35,229 nucleotides of DNA. It comes from Selenomonadaceae bacterium (lineage in GTDB: Bacteria > Bacillota > Negativicutes > Selenomonadales > Selenomonadaceae). The DNA lies in the NCBI GenBank assembly GCA_017427545.1, contig JAFRSO010000007.1, positions 1-35,229 on the forward strand. Direction: 5' to 3'. A program made the position numbers and the translations under genes. Below the pieces are notes generated by a model, which searched no databases, had not been told where the DNA came from, and saw only the letters and a program-made list of their open reading frames with translations. Each line of letters starts with the position of its first letter. Positions within the stretch are counted from its first letter, which is position 1. Of this stretch, positions 1 to 7,715 are shown piece after piece.

Positions 1-201
1 AAAATTCTCGGACTTCTCACCGACGCCGAATACAATTCTGCGACCATATCAAAAATTTTGCTTGACTGCGGCTGGAATGAAAATTCTTCCGTCACAATCT
101 GCGCGCGCCTCTCTTACCCCGACGAAAAAATTTTTACGACGACACTTGCTGAAGCCGCTCAAGCCGAACCGGTTAAGCATTGCATTTTGATTGTCCGTTG
201 A
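1..201 (+). CDS. cbiE: Cobalt-precorrin methyltransferase CbiE, C-terminal fragment
   Basis: The reading frame is open from the first base and stops with TGA at 199-201, so only the last 66 residues are present. The segments GLLTDAEYNSATISKILLDC and LSYPDEKIF resemble the C-terminal half of precorrin-6Y C5,15-methyltransferase (CbiE type), where a 'LTD..N....IA..LL' segment is followed by a 'L..P.E.I' segment. The family uses SAM to methylate the corrin ring during cobalamin synthesis. The SAM-binding N-terminal part lies outside the window. The next gene (ubiX-like) starts 18 bp downstream with its own ribosome site, so the two are probably cotranscribed. The assignment comes from short motif similarity and is moderate. 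Confidence 0.6.
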   Translation, partial: KILGLLTDAEYNSATISKILLDCGWNENSSVTICARLSYPDEKIFTTTLAEAAQAEPVKHCILIVR

Positions 202-219
202 TTGAAAGGAGAAATTTTT

Positions 220-777
220 ATGCGATTGATTGTCGGAATGACCGGTGCCAGCGGCGTCGTGATTGCCGTGGAACTTTTGCGGCGGCTCAAGGAAATTGAT
301 TCGGTTGAGACGCATTTAATCATAACCGAAGGTGCCGAGCTGACGATTCGTGACGAGACGAATTTTGACGTTTTCGATATTCGACGCCTTGCCGATTGCG
401 TTTACGACGTGAATCAAATGGACGCCTCCATTGCCAGCGGAAGTTTTCTCGTCGACGGCATGATTATTGTACCGTGTACAATGAAAACTTTGGCGGGTAT
501 TGCGTCCGGCTACTGTGAAAATCTTTTGCTCCGTGCAGCTGATGTTTGCTTGAAGGAAAATCGAAAACTTTTGCTCGTCCCGCGAGAAATGCCCTTTAGC
601 CGAATTCATCTGCGCAACATGAAAGAACTTGCCGACTGCGGCGCAATAATCATGCCGCCCGTCATGACTTTCTACAACACGCCGGCAACTTTGCAAGCTC
701 AAATAAATCACATCGTCAACAAAATCTTGCGGCTGTTCAATCTGCCCGACGATATGATTGAGTGGCGCAAGCCGTGA
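220..777 (+). CDS. ubiX: UbiX/Pad1-family flavin prenyltransferase
   Basis: A 185-residue protein starting MRLIVGMTGASG, the FMN/phosphate-binding N-terminus of the UbiX family. Other family signatures are IIVPCTMKTLAGIASG near residues 87-102, LLLVPREMPFSRIHLRNM near 123-140, and the C-terminal MPPVMTFYNTP. UbiX links dimethylallyl phosphate to FMN to make the prenylated flavin cofactor used by UbiD-type decarboxylases. ATG 220 is chosen because AAAGGAG at 205-211 lies just upstream; an in-frame TTG at 202 overlaps that site and is rejected. Length is normal for the family. No UbiD partner is visible here. The gene follows the cbiE end by 18 bp and is closed by a bidirectional hairpin. Confidence 0.9.
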   Translation: MRLIVGMTGASGVVIAVELLRRLKEIDSVETHLIITEGAELTIRDETNFDVFDIRRLADCVYDVNQMDASIASGSFLVDGMIIVPCTMKTLAGIASGYCENLLLRAADVCLKENRKLLLVPREMPFSRIHLRNMKELADCGAIIMPPVMTFYNTPATLQAQINHIVNKILRLFNLPDDMIEWRKP

Positions 778-784
778 AGTTTTA

Positions 785-820
785 CAAAAAAAAATCCCCG
801 CGATTGGGGATAATTTTTTT
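785..820. terminator. Bidirectional rho-independent terminator between ubiX and aspS
   Basis: The hairpin ATCCCC-gcgatt-GGGGAT (794-811) has a run of A on its left and a run of T on its right, so it can end transcripts from both converging genes. Confidence 0.8.
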
Positions 821-834
821 CGAAAAGTCACGGA

Positions 835-2619
835 TTATTTTTTCTTGACGGTCGTTTTAATTGACAGCTCGCGCAGTTGCTTATCGTCGACTTCACTCGG
901 CGCATGACTCATCGGATCAATCGCGCTTTGAGTTTTCGGGAAGGGGATAACGTCGCGGATTGATTTTCTCTTCGCCATGAGCATAACCAATCTGTCCAGC
1001 CCGAAAGCTATGCCGCCGTGCGGAGGAGTGCCGTACTCGAACGCGTCCATTAAAAATCCAAATTTCGCGTGAGCTTCTTCATGCGTCAAACCGATTGCCT
1101 CGAAAACTTTTTCCTGCAAGTCACTGCGATAAATCCTCAAGCTGCCGCCGCCGACTTCCACGCCGTTCAAAACTATATCGTAAGCGTTCGCCTTAACTTT
1201 TTCGGGCGCAGTCAGCAAAAATTCTATATCCTCTTCACGCGGCGCAGTGAACGGATGGTGCATTGCCTTGTAGCGTTTATCCTCCTCGACGTATTCAAAC
1301 ATCGGGAAATCGACAATCCACAGGAAACAAAGTTTATCCGCGTCGATTAAATTTCTGCGACGACCCATTTCCAAACGCAACTCACCGAGAGCCTGCGCGA
1401 CGACTGAAGCTTTATCGCCGACGACCAAAAGTAAATCGCCCGTCTTGCAACCGGTAGCAGTTTTAATCTGCTCAAAAGTTTCGTCGCTGTAAAATTTCTT
1501 GAACGGAGACTTAACGCCCTCTTCAGTGTATTGAATCCACGCAAGACCTTTCGCGCCGTAAATCTTGACGTACTCAACAAGCCCGTCAAGTTCGCGGCGG
1601 GGAATGTTGGCGTAATCGTCGACGCGGATAACTTTAACCTGCCCGCCATTTTCAAGGACGCTGTTAAAGACTTTGAAATCCGAACCCTTGACGAATTCGG
1701 AAATGTCTTGCAGTTCCATACCGAATCTTAAATCAGGTTTATCAGTTCCGAAGCGCGTCATTGCCTCATCCCAACTCATACGCAGGAATGGCGTTTCAAC
1801 TTTAACATCAAGCGTCGTCTCAAAAATTTTCTTAACCAGCCCTTCCATAATCGTCAAGATTTGGTTTTGGTTGAGGAAGGAAGTTTCAATGTCCAGCTGC
1901 GTGAATTCGGGTTGACGGTCGGCGCGTAAATCTTCGTCGCGGAAGCAGCGCACAATCTGGAAATATTTTTCAAAGCCCGAAACCATTAGCAGTTGCTTGA
2001 AAATTTGCGGGGATTGCGGCAGGGCGTAAAATTGTCCGGGATTTAAGCGGCTCGGAACGAGAAAATCTCTTGCACCTTCAGGCGTCGAGCGGCAAAGCAT
2101 CGGCGTTTCAATTTCGAGGAAGCCGTTTTCGTCCAAATAATCGCGCATGATTTTTGTCACGCGGTGGCGCAACATGATATTTCTTTGCATTTCGGGGCGG
2201 CGCAGGTCGAGATAACGATAACGCAATCTTACCATTTCGTCCACGTCAACGCCGTCTTGAATGTAAAACGGCGGAGTTTTCGCCTTGTTGAGGACGCGCA
2301 ATTCTTCGACGAGAATTTCAATTTCACCCGTTGACATTTTCAGATTGATTGTATCTTCAGAGCGGGCACGAACCTTGCCGCGTACACCGATAACAAATTC
2401 ATTGCGGAGCGTCTCGGATTTCGCAAAGTCTAACCCTTCTGTCGAGCCGTCAAAGACAATCTGAACTATTCCGCTTCTGTCGCGCATGTCGACGAAAATC
2501 AAACCGCCGTGATCGCGTCGACGTGAAACCCAGCCCGCCAGTTGAACTTCTTTACCAACGTCGGAAATGCGAAGTTCGCCGCAATTCGCTGTCCGCTCCA
2601 TGCCTGTCAATGTTTCCAA
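835..2619 (-). CDS. aspS: Aspartyl-tRNA synthetase (bacterial type)
   Basis: A 594-residue class II synthetase, normal length for the bacterial enzyme. The N-terminal OB fold contains GWVSRRRDHGGLIFVDMRDR. The motif 2 region reads FRDEDLRADRQPEFTQLD near residues 215-235, the bacterial GAD insertion follows, and motif 3 is GGIAFGLDRLVMLM near 545. It charges tRNA with aspartate in the cytoplasm. The start is TTG at 2619, with AGGGAGGT (2628-2635 on the reverse strand) 8 nt upstream. Residue 37 of the anticodon-binding domain is His in RRRDHGG. From memory of the family, His here is associated with non-discriminating enzymes that also charge tRNA-Asn, while discriminating enzymes carry Leu. 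A consensus promoter lies upstream. Confidence 0.97.
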   Translation of the reverse strand: METLTGMERTANCGELRISDVGKEVQLAGWVSRRRDHGGLIFVDMRDRSGIVQIVFDGSTEGLDFAKSETLRNEFVIGVRGKVRARSEDTINLKMSTGEIEILVEELRVLNKAKTPPFYIQDGVDVDEMVRLRYRYLDLRRPEMQRNIMLRHRVTKIMRDYLDENGFLEIETPMLCRSTPEGARDFLVPSRLNPGQFYALPQSPQIFKQLLMVSGFEKYFQIVRCFRDEDLRADRQPEFTQLDIETSFLNQNQILTIMEGLVKKIFETTLDVKVETPFLRMSWDEAMTRFGTDKPDLRFGMELQDISEFVKGSDFKVFNSVLENGGQVKVIRVDDYANIPRRELDGLVEYVKIYGAKGLAWIQYTEEGVKSPFKKFYSDETFEQIKTATGCKTGDLLLVVGDKASVVAQALGELRLEMGRRRNLIDADKLCFLWIVDFPMFEYVEEDKRYKAMHHPFTAPREEDIEFLLTAPEKVKANAYDIVLNGVEVGGGSLRIYRSDLQEKVFEAIGLTHEEAHAKFGFLMDAFEYGTPPHGGIAFGLDRLVMLMAKRKSIRDVIPFPKTQSAIDPMSHAPSEVDDKQLRELSIKTTVKKK

Positions 2620-2646
2620 ATATATTACCTCCCTTTGATTGAATCA

Positions 2647-2675
2647 ATCATAATTAACGGCGGCGATTCTGTCAA
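2647..2675 (-). promoter_or_regulatory. aspS promoter
   Basis: On the minus strand TTGACA (2675-2670) is separated by 17 bp from TATGAT (2652-2647), about 30 nt upstream of the aspS start. The match to a sigma-70-type promoter is near perfect. Confidence 0.75.
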
Positions 2676-2691
2676 CCTTTGCCGCAACAAC

Positions 2692-2727
2692 GAAAAATCC
2701 CCTGCTCGTTTGCAGAGGATTATTTTT
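2692..2727. terminator. Stand-alone bidirectional hairpin upstream of aspS
   Basis: TCCCCTGC-tcgttt-GCAGAGGA pairs with one mismatch and has A-rich and T-rich flanks. It lies upstream of the aspS promoter and no intact gene ends here, so it is either an insulating terminator or the leftover of a lost gene. Confidence 0.5.
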
Positions 2728-2781
2728 AGTCCCTAAACGAAAAAAATCGCTTGTACGGCGGACAGAATATCAATATTTACC

Positions 2782-2810
2782 TTGACATTCTTCCGCTCGC
2801 CTGTTAAAAG
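2782..2810 (+). promoter_or_regulatory. Possible promoter at the broken start of the BRO-N remnant
   Basis: TTGACA at 2782-2787 is followed after 17 bp by TAAAAG at 2805-2810. The -35 box is perfect and the -10 box is weak. It overlaps the damaged coding start and could be fortuitous. Confidence 0.3.
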
Positions 2811-3400
2811 TTCGGAAAAATTCGTATCGTCATGATTAACGATGAGCCGTGGCTCGTTGCTTCCGATGTTTGCAAAATTCTCGAATTCAAAAATCCGTCG
2901 GACATCCTTAAACGTCTCGACAAGACGGAAAAGGGTAAAATCCCCGAAAGTCGCGTAGTGGTCGACCCTATTTTGAATATAGGATCGGCAGAAAGTGAAG
3001 TCAATATTGTTAATGAGCCAGGTTTCTACCACTTGGTGTTCTCCAGTCGAAAAAAAGAGGCTTGTGCTTTCCAATATTGGGTTTATCATAAAATTTTACC
3101 GTCGATTCGCAAAACCGGCAGTTATTCTATTGATACGCCCGCTAAACCCGCTCTTCCCAAAATTCCCCTTAAAATTTTTCGTGTCTATGCGCTCAAAATG
3201 AGCAACGGTAATATTAAAATTGGTTACAGCAAACGTCTTTGCGACCGCTTCGGTGAAATCAAACACGACAGTAACTCGGCTATCGATAATATTTATTTTA
3301 CGCCGTGCATGTTCCGCGAGGACGCTCACTTGGTTGAACGCTGTTGCAAAGAAGTTCACTTTTCGCGGAAAGTGAAAGGCGAATTTTTTTTGCCCCAAAA

Positions 3401-3430
3401 CCTCCACTCAATCGGGCGGGGGATTTTTTT
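3401..3430 (+). terminator. Terminator of the BRO-N module, copy 1
   Basis: A CCTCC...GGGGG hairpin followed by seven T. The stretch 3401-3423 matches the reverse complement of 17851-17873, next to the intact BRO-N gene, at all but two or three positions. The element therefore travelled with the gene. Confidence 0.75.
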
Positions 3431-3431
3431 G

Positions 3432-3460
3432 TGGACAGTTTCAGCAAAGCATTGTACAAT
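3432..3460 (+). promoter_or_regulatory. recJ promoter, shared in sequence with rel
   Basis: TGGACA (3432-3437), a 17-bp spacer, then TACAAT (3455-3460). The -10 sits in the palindrome ATTGTACAAT. Bases 3446-3469 are identical to 11038-11061 upstream of rel. Confidence 0.7.
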
Positions 3461-3496
3461 CAATCGGCAAAAGTTACACAAGGACGGAGGTTTGAA

Positions 3497-5551
3497 ATGA
3501 GAAAAAAATGGATTGTTAAGGAAGCGGACGCGGCAAGTGTACGGGCGGTGTCGGAGGCGTTGGGCATAAGTGAGTTGACCGCGAAAGTTTTATATCATCG
3601 CGGGATTAAAGACGCTCGGTCAGCTAAAAATTTTCTTGAGCCGGAGGACGCGCCTTTCAACGATCCGTTTTTGATGCTCGGAATGCGTAAGGTCGTCGAC
3701 AGAATCAAACGGGCTCTCGACGCTAAGGAAAAAATTTGCGTTTACGGCGATTACGATGTTGACGGAATGAGTGCGTCGGCGATTTTGATTCGGACGCTTC
3801 GCAAATTCGGCGCGAACGTTGAAAGTTATATTCCCGCCCGCTCGGAAGGTTACGGCTTGAATGCTCCCGCGCTGGAAAAAATTTCTGCGGAGGGCACAAC
3901 ACTTTTAATCAGCGTCGATTGCGGCATAACCAATGAAAAGGAAATTGCCGCCGTGAAAAATGCTCTCGACGTGATTGTTACCGACCACCACTTGCCCGCG
4001 CTTGACGAAATTAAATCAGCCGTCGCCGTCGTCAATCCCAATCAACGCGGTTGCCCCTATCCCGAAAAAAATTTATGCGGAGCGGGCGTCGCCTTCAAAC
4101 TTAGCCAGGCACTTATGCAGGAACTTAACGGCGTCGATTTTCAAACCTACACGACTGATATTGAAATTGCAGCGTTGGCGACCGTCGCAGACCTCGTGCA
4201 AATCGTCGGGGAAAATCGCAAAATCGTCCGCATGGGCTTAAAGGCAATGCGCGAAACTCAATGCGTCGGCTTGAATGCATTGCTTTTGGCGTCGGGAATT
4301 GGTGCAAGTAAAAAAATTTCTGCGGGACATGTTGCCTTTCAAATTGCGCCGCGATTAAATTCAGTCGGAAGATTGCGCACGGCTGATGAAGGCTTGAAAC
4401 TTTTGCTGATTGAAGACGCCGAAGAGGCTCGGACTTTGGCGCGAAGACTCAACAAACTCAATCAACGCCGCAAGGATATTGAGACGCAAATTTTGACGGA
4501 GGCTGAAGAGAAAGTCCGCAGTCTGCGTGAAGAATTCGGCGGCGATTTATGCTCACTGGTAATTTCGGGCGCAGGCTGGGCGGAAGGCGTTATCGGTTTG
4601 ACGGCCTCAAAACTCGTCGAACGCTACAATCTGCCGACGATAATTTTGACGACGCCGGACGGAATTTTTTCTCGCGGCTCATGCAGGAGTATTTCCGCCC
4701 TTCACATGAAAAACGCCCTTGACAGCATGGCCGATCTTTTCGAGCAATACGGCGGTCACTCTCAAGCGGCGGGATTGACTATCGCAACTGAAAAAGTTCC
4801 CGAATTTGCGAAGCGGTTTGATAATTATGTGCGAAATCATTTGCGCGACGAAGACTTTCAGCCGATTTTGAATGTCGACGCTATCGTTTCGCCCGCGGAG
4901 ATAAATTTAGATGTGGCGCACGAGTTTGACAAGTTCGAGCCGTATGGTTTGGGCAATCCGCATCCGATTCTTGCTTGCAAAAATGTTCGCGGCTCATCGG
5001 CCAAGGCAATCGGTTCGGACAAATCGCATTTGAGTTTCACGCTTGACGAGGAGAAAAATATCCGGGCTATTGCGTGGAATTGCGGAAATCTTGCGCCGCT
5101 CGTCGAAAATGAATCAATCGACTTGGCTTATGAGCCGTCGCTTAATGAGTGGCAGGGCGAAGTTCGCATTCAGTGCACCGTGTCGAGTTTGGAGCCGGTT
5201 GCGAAGGAGGGCGAATTTCCGAACCGTGAACAGCTCGTCGAAATTTATAATTTTTTGCGTCGTGCCAGAAATTTTTCGGAAAAATTTGATTTATGTTTCC
5301 TGGTTAATGTTTTCAACGAGTCGGGAAAAAATTTTTCGACGTACACATTCGACAGCGCGATAAAAATTTTTGAGGAGCTGGGCTTGATAATAATCGACCG
5401 CGACAAGAAAACTTTTGAGTTGCCGCGCCCGAAAAATAAATTGGAATTGATGAATTCGCGAACATTCCGGCTTGGGAGTCGGGAACATATGCCGATCACT
5501 TCGGGAAAAGTAATTTCTTTAACTGAAAAACTTCACGCTGTAAAAATATAA
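3497..5551 (+). CDS. recJ: Single-stranded-DNA-specific exonuclease RecJ
   Basis: A 684-residue protein with the DHH phosphoesterase motifs of RecJ: YGDYDVDGMSASA near residue 83, ISVDCGITN near 135, VIVTDHHLP near 155, and the NLCGAGVAFKL segment. The DHHA1 motif GGHSQAAGLTIA follows near 420, then an OB-type region and a C-terminal extension typical of Firmicute RecJ. It degrades single-stranded DNA 5' to 3' in recombination and mismatch repair. ATG 3497 is chosen because GGAGG (3486-3490) lies 6 nt upstream; the longer frame from 3344 runs through the promoter and the BRO-N remnant. The LacI-type regulator starts 17 bp after its stop and is probably cotranscribed. In many Firmicutes recJ lies close to rel; here about 5.5 kb separates them. 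Confidence 0.95.
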   Translation: MRKKWIVKEADAASVRAVSEALGISELTAKVLYHRGIKDARSAKNFLEPEDAPFNDPFLMLGMRKVVDRIKRALDAKEKICVYGDYDVDGMSASAILIRTLRKFGANVESYIPARSEGYGLNAPALEKISAEGTTLLISVDCGITNEKEIAAVKNALDVIVTDHHLPALDEIKSAVAVVNPNQRGCPYPEKNLCGAGVAFKLSQALMQELNGVDFQTYTTDIEIAALATVADLVQIVGENRKIVRMGLKAMRETQCVGLNALLLASGIGASKKISAGHVAFQIAPRLNSVGRLRTADEGLKLLLIEDAEEARTLARRLNKLNQRRKDIETQILTEAEEKVRSLREEFGGDLCSLVISGAGWAEGVIGLTASKLVERYNLPTIILTTPDGIFSRGSCRSISALHMKNALDSMADLFEQYGGHSQAAGLTIATEKVPEFAKRFDNYVRNHLRDEDFQPILNVDAIVSPAEINLDVAHEFDKFEPYGLGNPHPILACKNVRGSSAKAIGSDKSHLSFTLDEEKNIRAIAWNCGNLAPLVENESIDLAYEPSLNEWQGEVRIQCTVSSLEPVAKEGEFPNREQLVEIYNFLRRARNFSEKFDLCFLVNVFNESGKNFSTYTFDSAIKIFEELGLIIIDRDKKTFELPRPKNKLELMNSRTFRLGSREHMPITSGKVISLTEKLHAVKI

Positions 5552-5568
5552 ATCGGAGGAAAATTTTC

Positions 5569-6597
5569 ATGAGAATAACCGTTGAAACTGTTGCAAGGAT
5601 GGCGGGCGTATCGCGCGGGACGGTCGATAGAGTTTTGCACAATCGCCCGAACGTCCGCCCTGAAGTCCGCAACAGGATTCTTGAGGTAATGAAGGAGTTG
5701 GATTATAAACCCAATGCGGCGGCAAGTGCTCTGGCCTTCAGTCGAAAGACGCGCAAGGTCGGAGTTATTTTGCCGCAATGGAAAGGCTTTTTCAAAGAGG
5801 AAATTTCGCGTGGGATTGAGGAATCGCGCCGTGAACTCAATACTTATGGAATAGAAGTTCTGATAGAGGAATTTGCTTCCGACGAGCCGGAAATTTGCGT
5901 CAAAAAAATTTCTGATTTTCTATCGGAAGGAATAAATGGTTTATGCATTTGTGCGCAAGACAATTCGTTGATTCGCGAAAAAATAGCGGAGCTTGCCGCT
6001 AAAGACATTCCGACGATAACATTTAATTCAGATATAGCCGATAGCAAAAGAGTTTGCTTTGTCGGTCAAGATTTGGTCAGGAGCGGGCGAATAGCGGCGC
6101 AGATTATGATAAAATGCGTTCCGAACGGAAAAATATTGATTGTAGTAGGTAATTTGAAGTTTTCAGCGCATAGGCAGAGGCTGGAAGGTTTTTTTGAGCG
6201 AATGACGGAGTGCGGCTTTTCCCGAAGTGATTTTACAGTGGTGGAAAGTTTCAACGAGTACAGTCGGACGCTTCGAGTCGTGAAGGAAAAATTTCGTGAG
6301 GATGAAAGCCTGAGCGGGATTTACATGGTTAATGAAAGTGTAGCCGCCTGTGCAGAGGCAATTAAAAATTTGTCTTTAAGCAAGAAACCCATTGTAGTTT
6401 GTCATGATTTGCCGCGTTCGACGAAGGCATTACTCAAATCCGGCGAAGTTGATTTTGCGCTCGAACAAGACATTTACAGTCAAGGCCGAAAATCACTTCA
6501 ACTGATGAAATATTTGCTCATGGACTGCGAATATGTCATTAAGCCCTTGGAATTCACGCAAATAAATATCATTAACTCCGAGAATGTGGAGTTTTGA
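5569..6597 (+). CDS. LacI-family transcriptional regulator
   Basis: A 342-residue repressor. Residues 4-50 form the LacI helix-turn-helix (TVETVARMAGVSRGTVDRVL) with the hinge segment ELDYKPNAAASAL. The rest is a periplasmic-binding-protein-like sugar-sensing domain (KVGVILPQWKGFF, then TFNSDIADSKRVCFVGQD near 150-165). The start is ATG 5569 with CGGAGGA at 5554-5560. It is read with recJ but lies directly before the iolE/iolG-type genes. Two TGTGC-NN-GCAC palindromes in the following intergenic region are plausible operators for it, so it probably controls those genes in response to a sugar or cyclitol. The ligand cannot be read from the sequence. Confidence 0.92.
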   Translation: MRITVETVARMAGVSRGTVDRVLHNRPNVRPEVRNRILEVMKELDYKPNAAASALAFSRKTRKVGVILPQWKGFFKEEISRGIEESRRELNTYGIEVLIEEFASDEPEICVKKISDFLSEGINGLCICAQDNSLIREKIAELAAKDIPTITFNSDIADSKRVCFVGQDLVRSGRIAAQIMIKCVPNGKILIVVGNLKFSAHRQRLEGFFERMTECGFSRSDFTVVESFNEYSRTLRVVKEKFREDESLSGIYMVNESVAACAEAIKNLSLSKKPIVVCHDLPRSTKALLKSGEVDFALEQDIYSQGRKSLQLMKYLLMDCEYVIKPLEFTQINIINSENVEF

Positions 6598-6615
6598 TAA
6601 AATTTTTGTGCGGTG

Positions 6616-6643
6616 TTGACAATGAAAAAGTAATTGATATAAT
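6616..6643 (+). promoter_or_regulatory. Upstream promoter of the iol-type operon
   Basis: TTGACA (6616-6621), a 16-bp spacer, then TATAAT (6638-6643). Both boxes are perfect consensus. It lies 155 bp before the iolE start, with a palindromic operator candidate just downstream. Confidence 0.8.
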
Positions 6644-6655
6644 GTGTACAGTAAA

Positions 6656-6667
6656 TGTGCTCGCACA
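6656..6667 (+). promoter_or_regulatory. Candidate LacI-type operator O1
   Basis: The palindrome TGTGC-TC-GCACA begins 12 bp after the -10 box, where a bound repressor would block transcription. A second copy lies about 103 bp downstream. Assignment to the adjacent LacI regulator is inference from position. Confidence 0.55.
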
Positions 6668-6729
6668 CAAAGGATTAGGGGACTGAAAAAAGTTTTTAGA
6701 GGATTTGAAAGCTAAGATTAGCGAAGAGT

Positions 6730-6757
6730 TCGACAGAAATTTTTTTTAGGATAAAAT
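6730..6757 (+). promoter_or_regulatory. Possible second promoter of the iol-type operon
   Basis: TCGACA (6730-6735), a 16-bp spacer, then TAAAAT (6752-6757). The second operator candidate begins immediately after it, mirroring the upstream promoter. The -35 box is weaker. Confidence 0.4.
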
Positions 6758-6758
6758 G

Positions 6759-6770
6759 TGTGCGTGCACG
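6759..6770 (+). promoter_or_regulatory. Candidate LacI-type operator O2
   Basis: TGTGC-GT-GCACG matches O1 in both arms except the last base. It lies just before the ribosome site of iolE. The centre-to-centre distance to O1 is 103 bp, close to ten helical turns. Confidence 0.5.
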
Positions 6771-6797
6771 AAAATAAATCGAAAGGAGAGCTGATAA

Positions 6798-7694
6798 ATG
6801 TTTGAAAATCGAGAAATCCTCTTGGGTATCGCGCCGATTGGTTGGACGAATGACGACATGCCGCAACTTGGCGGAGAAAACACTTTCGAGCAATGTGTAA
6901 GCGAAGCAGCTCTGGCAGGTTTTCAAGGAACAGAGGTCGGCGGGAAATATCCGACGGATCCTAAAGTCTTGAAGCGGGCAATGGACTTGCGCGGTTTGAA
7001 AATTGCGAGCCAATGGTTTTCGTCGTACCTGTGCGAGAAACCTTACGAGGACAATGAGCGAGAATTTGTTAAGCAGCTGGATTTTTTGGAGGCAGTCGGC
7101 GCAAATCGAATCAACGTCTGCGAATTGACCAGGTGCCTGTTTGCGTCGAAAGAATCGATGTTCGGCGCGGCAAAACCCGTTGCGACTGATTCGGAATGGG
7201 AAAAACTTTCAAGCGGCCTGGATAAACTTGGCAGAATTGCTCATCAGCGCGGCTTTAAACTCTGTTTTCATCATCACATGGCGACAGTCGTGCAAACAGT
7301 GACTGAAACGAGGCGGCTCATGGAGACAACTGATCCACGATTCGTTTACCTTTGCTTTGACACGGGGCATTTCACATTTGCGGGCGAAGATGCCGCTCAA
7401 GCCTGCAAAGAATTTGTGTCGAGAATCGGGCACGTTCACTTGAAGGACATTCGCAAAAATAAAATGGAACAGGCTCGCCGTGAAGGTTTCTATTTCCGTC
7501 GCGCTGTACTTGAAAATTGTTTCACAGTGCCGGGCGATGGATGCGTTGATTTTCCTGCCGTCTTTAAAATTCTTGACAAACATGGTTACGAAGGCTGGCT
7601 TCTCGTCGAGGCGGAACAAGACCCCGCTATCAGCAATCCTTTTGAGTACGCTTTAAAAGCGCGTAGATATATTCGTTCAGTTGTGGGTATTTAA
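6798..7694 (+). CDS. iolE: Inosose dehydratase (IolE-type TIM barrel)
   Basis: A 298-residue xylose-isomerase-like barrel. LGIAPIGWTNDDMPQLGGE at the start, the FQGTEVGGKYP segment, SQWFSSYL, FHHHM near 157, CFDTGHFTFAGEDAA near 190 and HVHLKDIRKNKM near 215 are characteristic of IolE. That enzyme dehydrates 2-keto-myo-inositol in inositol catabolism. The expected metal ligands (Glu, Asp, His in the DTGH and HLKD segments) are present. ATG 6798 has AAAGGAGAG at 6783-6790. It is first in an operon with an IolG-type dehydrogenase 21 bp downstream. No iolB, iolC or iolD is in the window, so either those are elsewhere or the substrate differs from myo-inositol. Confidence 0.85.
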   Translation: MFENREILLGIAPIGWTNDDMPQLGGENTFEQCVSEAALAGFQGTEVGGKYPTDPKVLKRAMDLRGLKIASQWFSSYLCEKPYEDNEREFVKQLDFLEAVGANRINVCELTRCLFASKESMFGAAKPVATDSEWEKLSSGLDKLGRIAHQRGFKLCFHHHMATVVQTVTETRRLMETTDPRFVYLCFDTGHFTFAGEDAAQACKEFVSRIGHVHLKDIRKNKMEQARREGFYFRRAVLENCFTVPGDGCVDFPAVFKILDKHGYEGWLLVEAEQDPAISNPFEYALKARRYIRSVVGI

Positions 7695-7715
7695 TTTTTG
7701 GGGAGGTTAATCGTA

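Larger units (their letters stand above)
2832..3500 (+). pseudogene. Decayed BRO-N / T5orf172 (GIY-YIG-like) protein
   Basis: The readable 222-codon frame contains most of a BRO-N antirepressor domain (EPWLVASDVCKILEF and NEPGFYHLVFSSRKKEA, residues about 4-95) and a T5orf172 domain (VYALKMSNGNIKIGYSKRL to GEFF, about 117-188). It is clearly related to the intact minus-strand gene at 17904-18713. Homology to that gene begins before the ATG, at 2808 (KFGKIRIV), directly after an in-frame TAA at 2805-2807, so the N-terminus is lost. There is no ribosome site at 2832. At the 3' end, coding ends at GEFF and joins directly to a copy of the other gene's terminator, so about 200 bp is missing, and the frame runs through the terminator to 3500. 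BRO-N proteins are typical of phages and mobile elements. The remnant is probably non-functional. Confidence 0.8.

Noticed and set aside
2733..3089. 118-codon reverse frame opposite the BRO-N remnant
   Set aside because: It is the antisense shadow of a recognisable BRO-N domain and has no motif of its own.
3344..3496. Longer N-terminus of RecJ
   Set aside because: The extension runs through a terminator and the recJ promoter; ATG 3497 has a strong ribosome site.
2782..3500. Prophage region around the BRO-N gene
   Set aside because: No integrase, structural or replication genes accompany either BRO-N copy, so only a single-gene module is supported.
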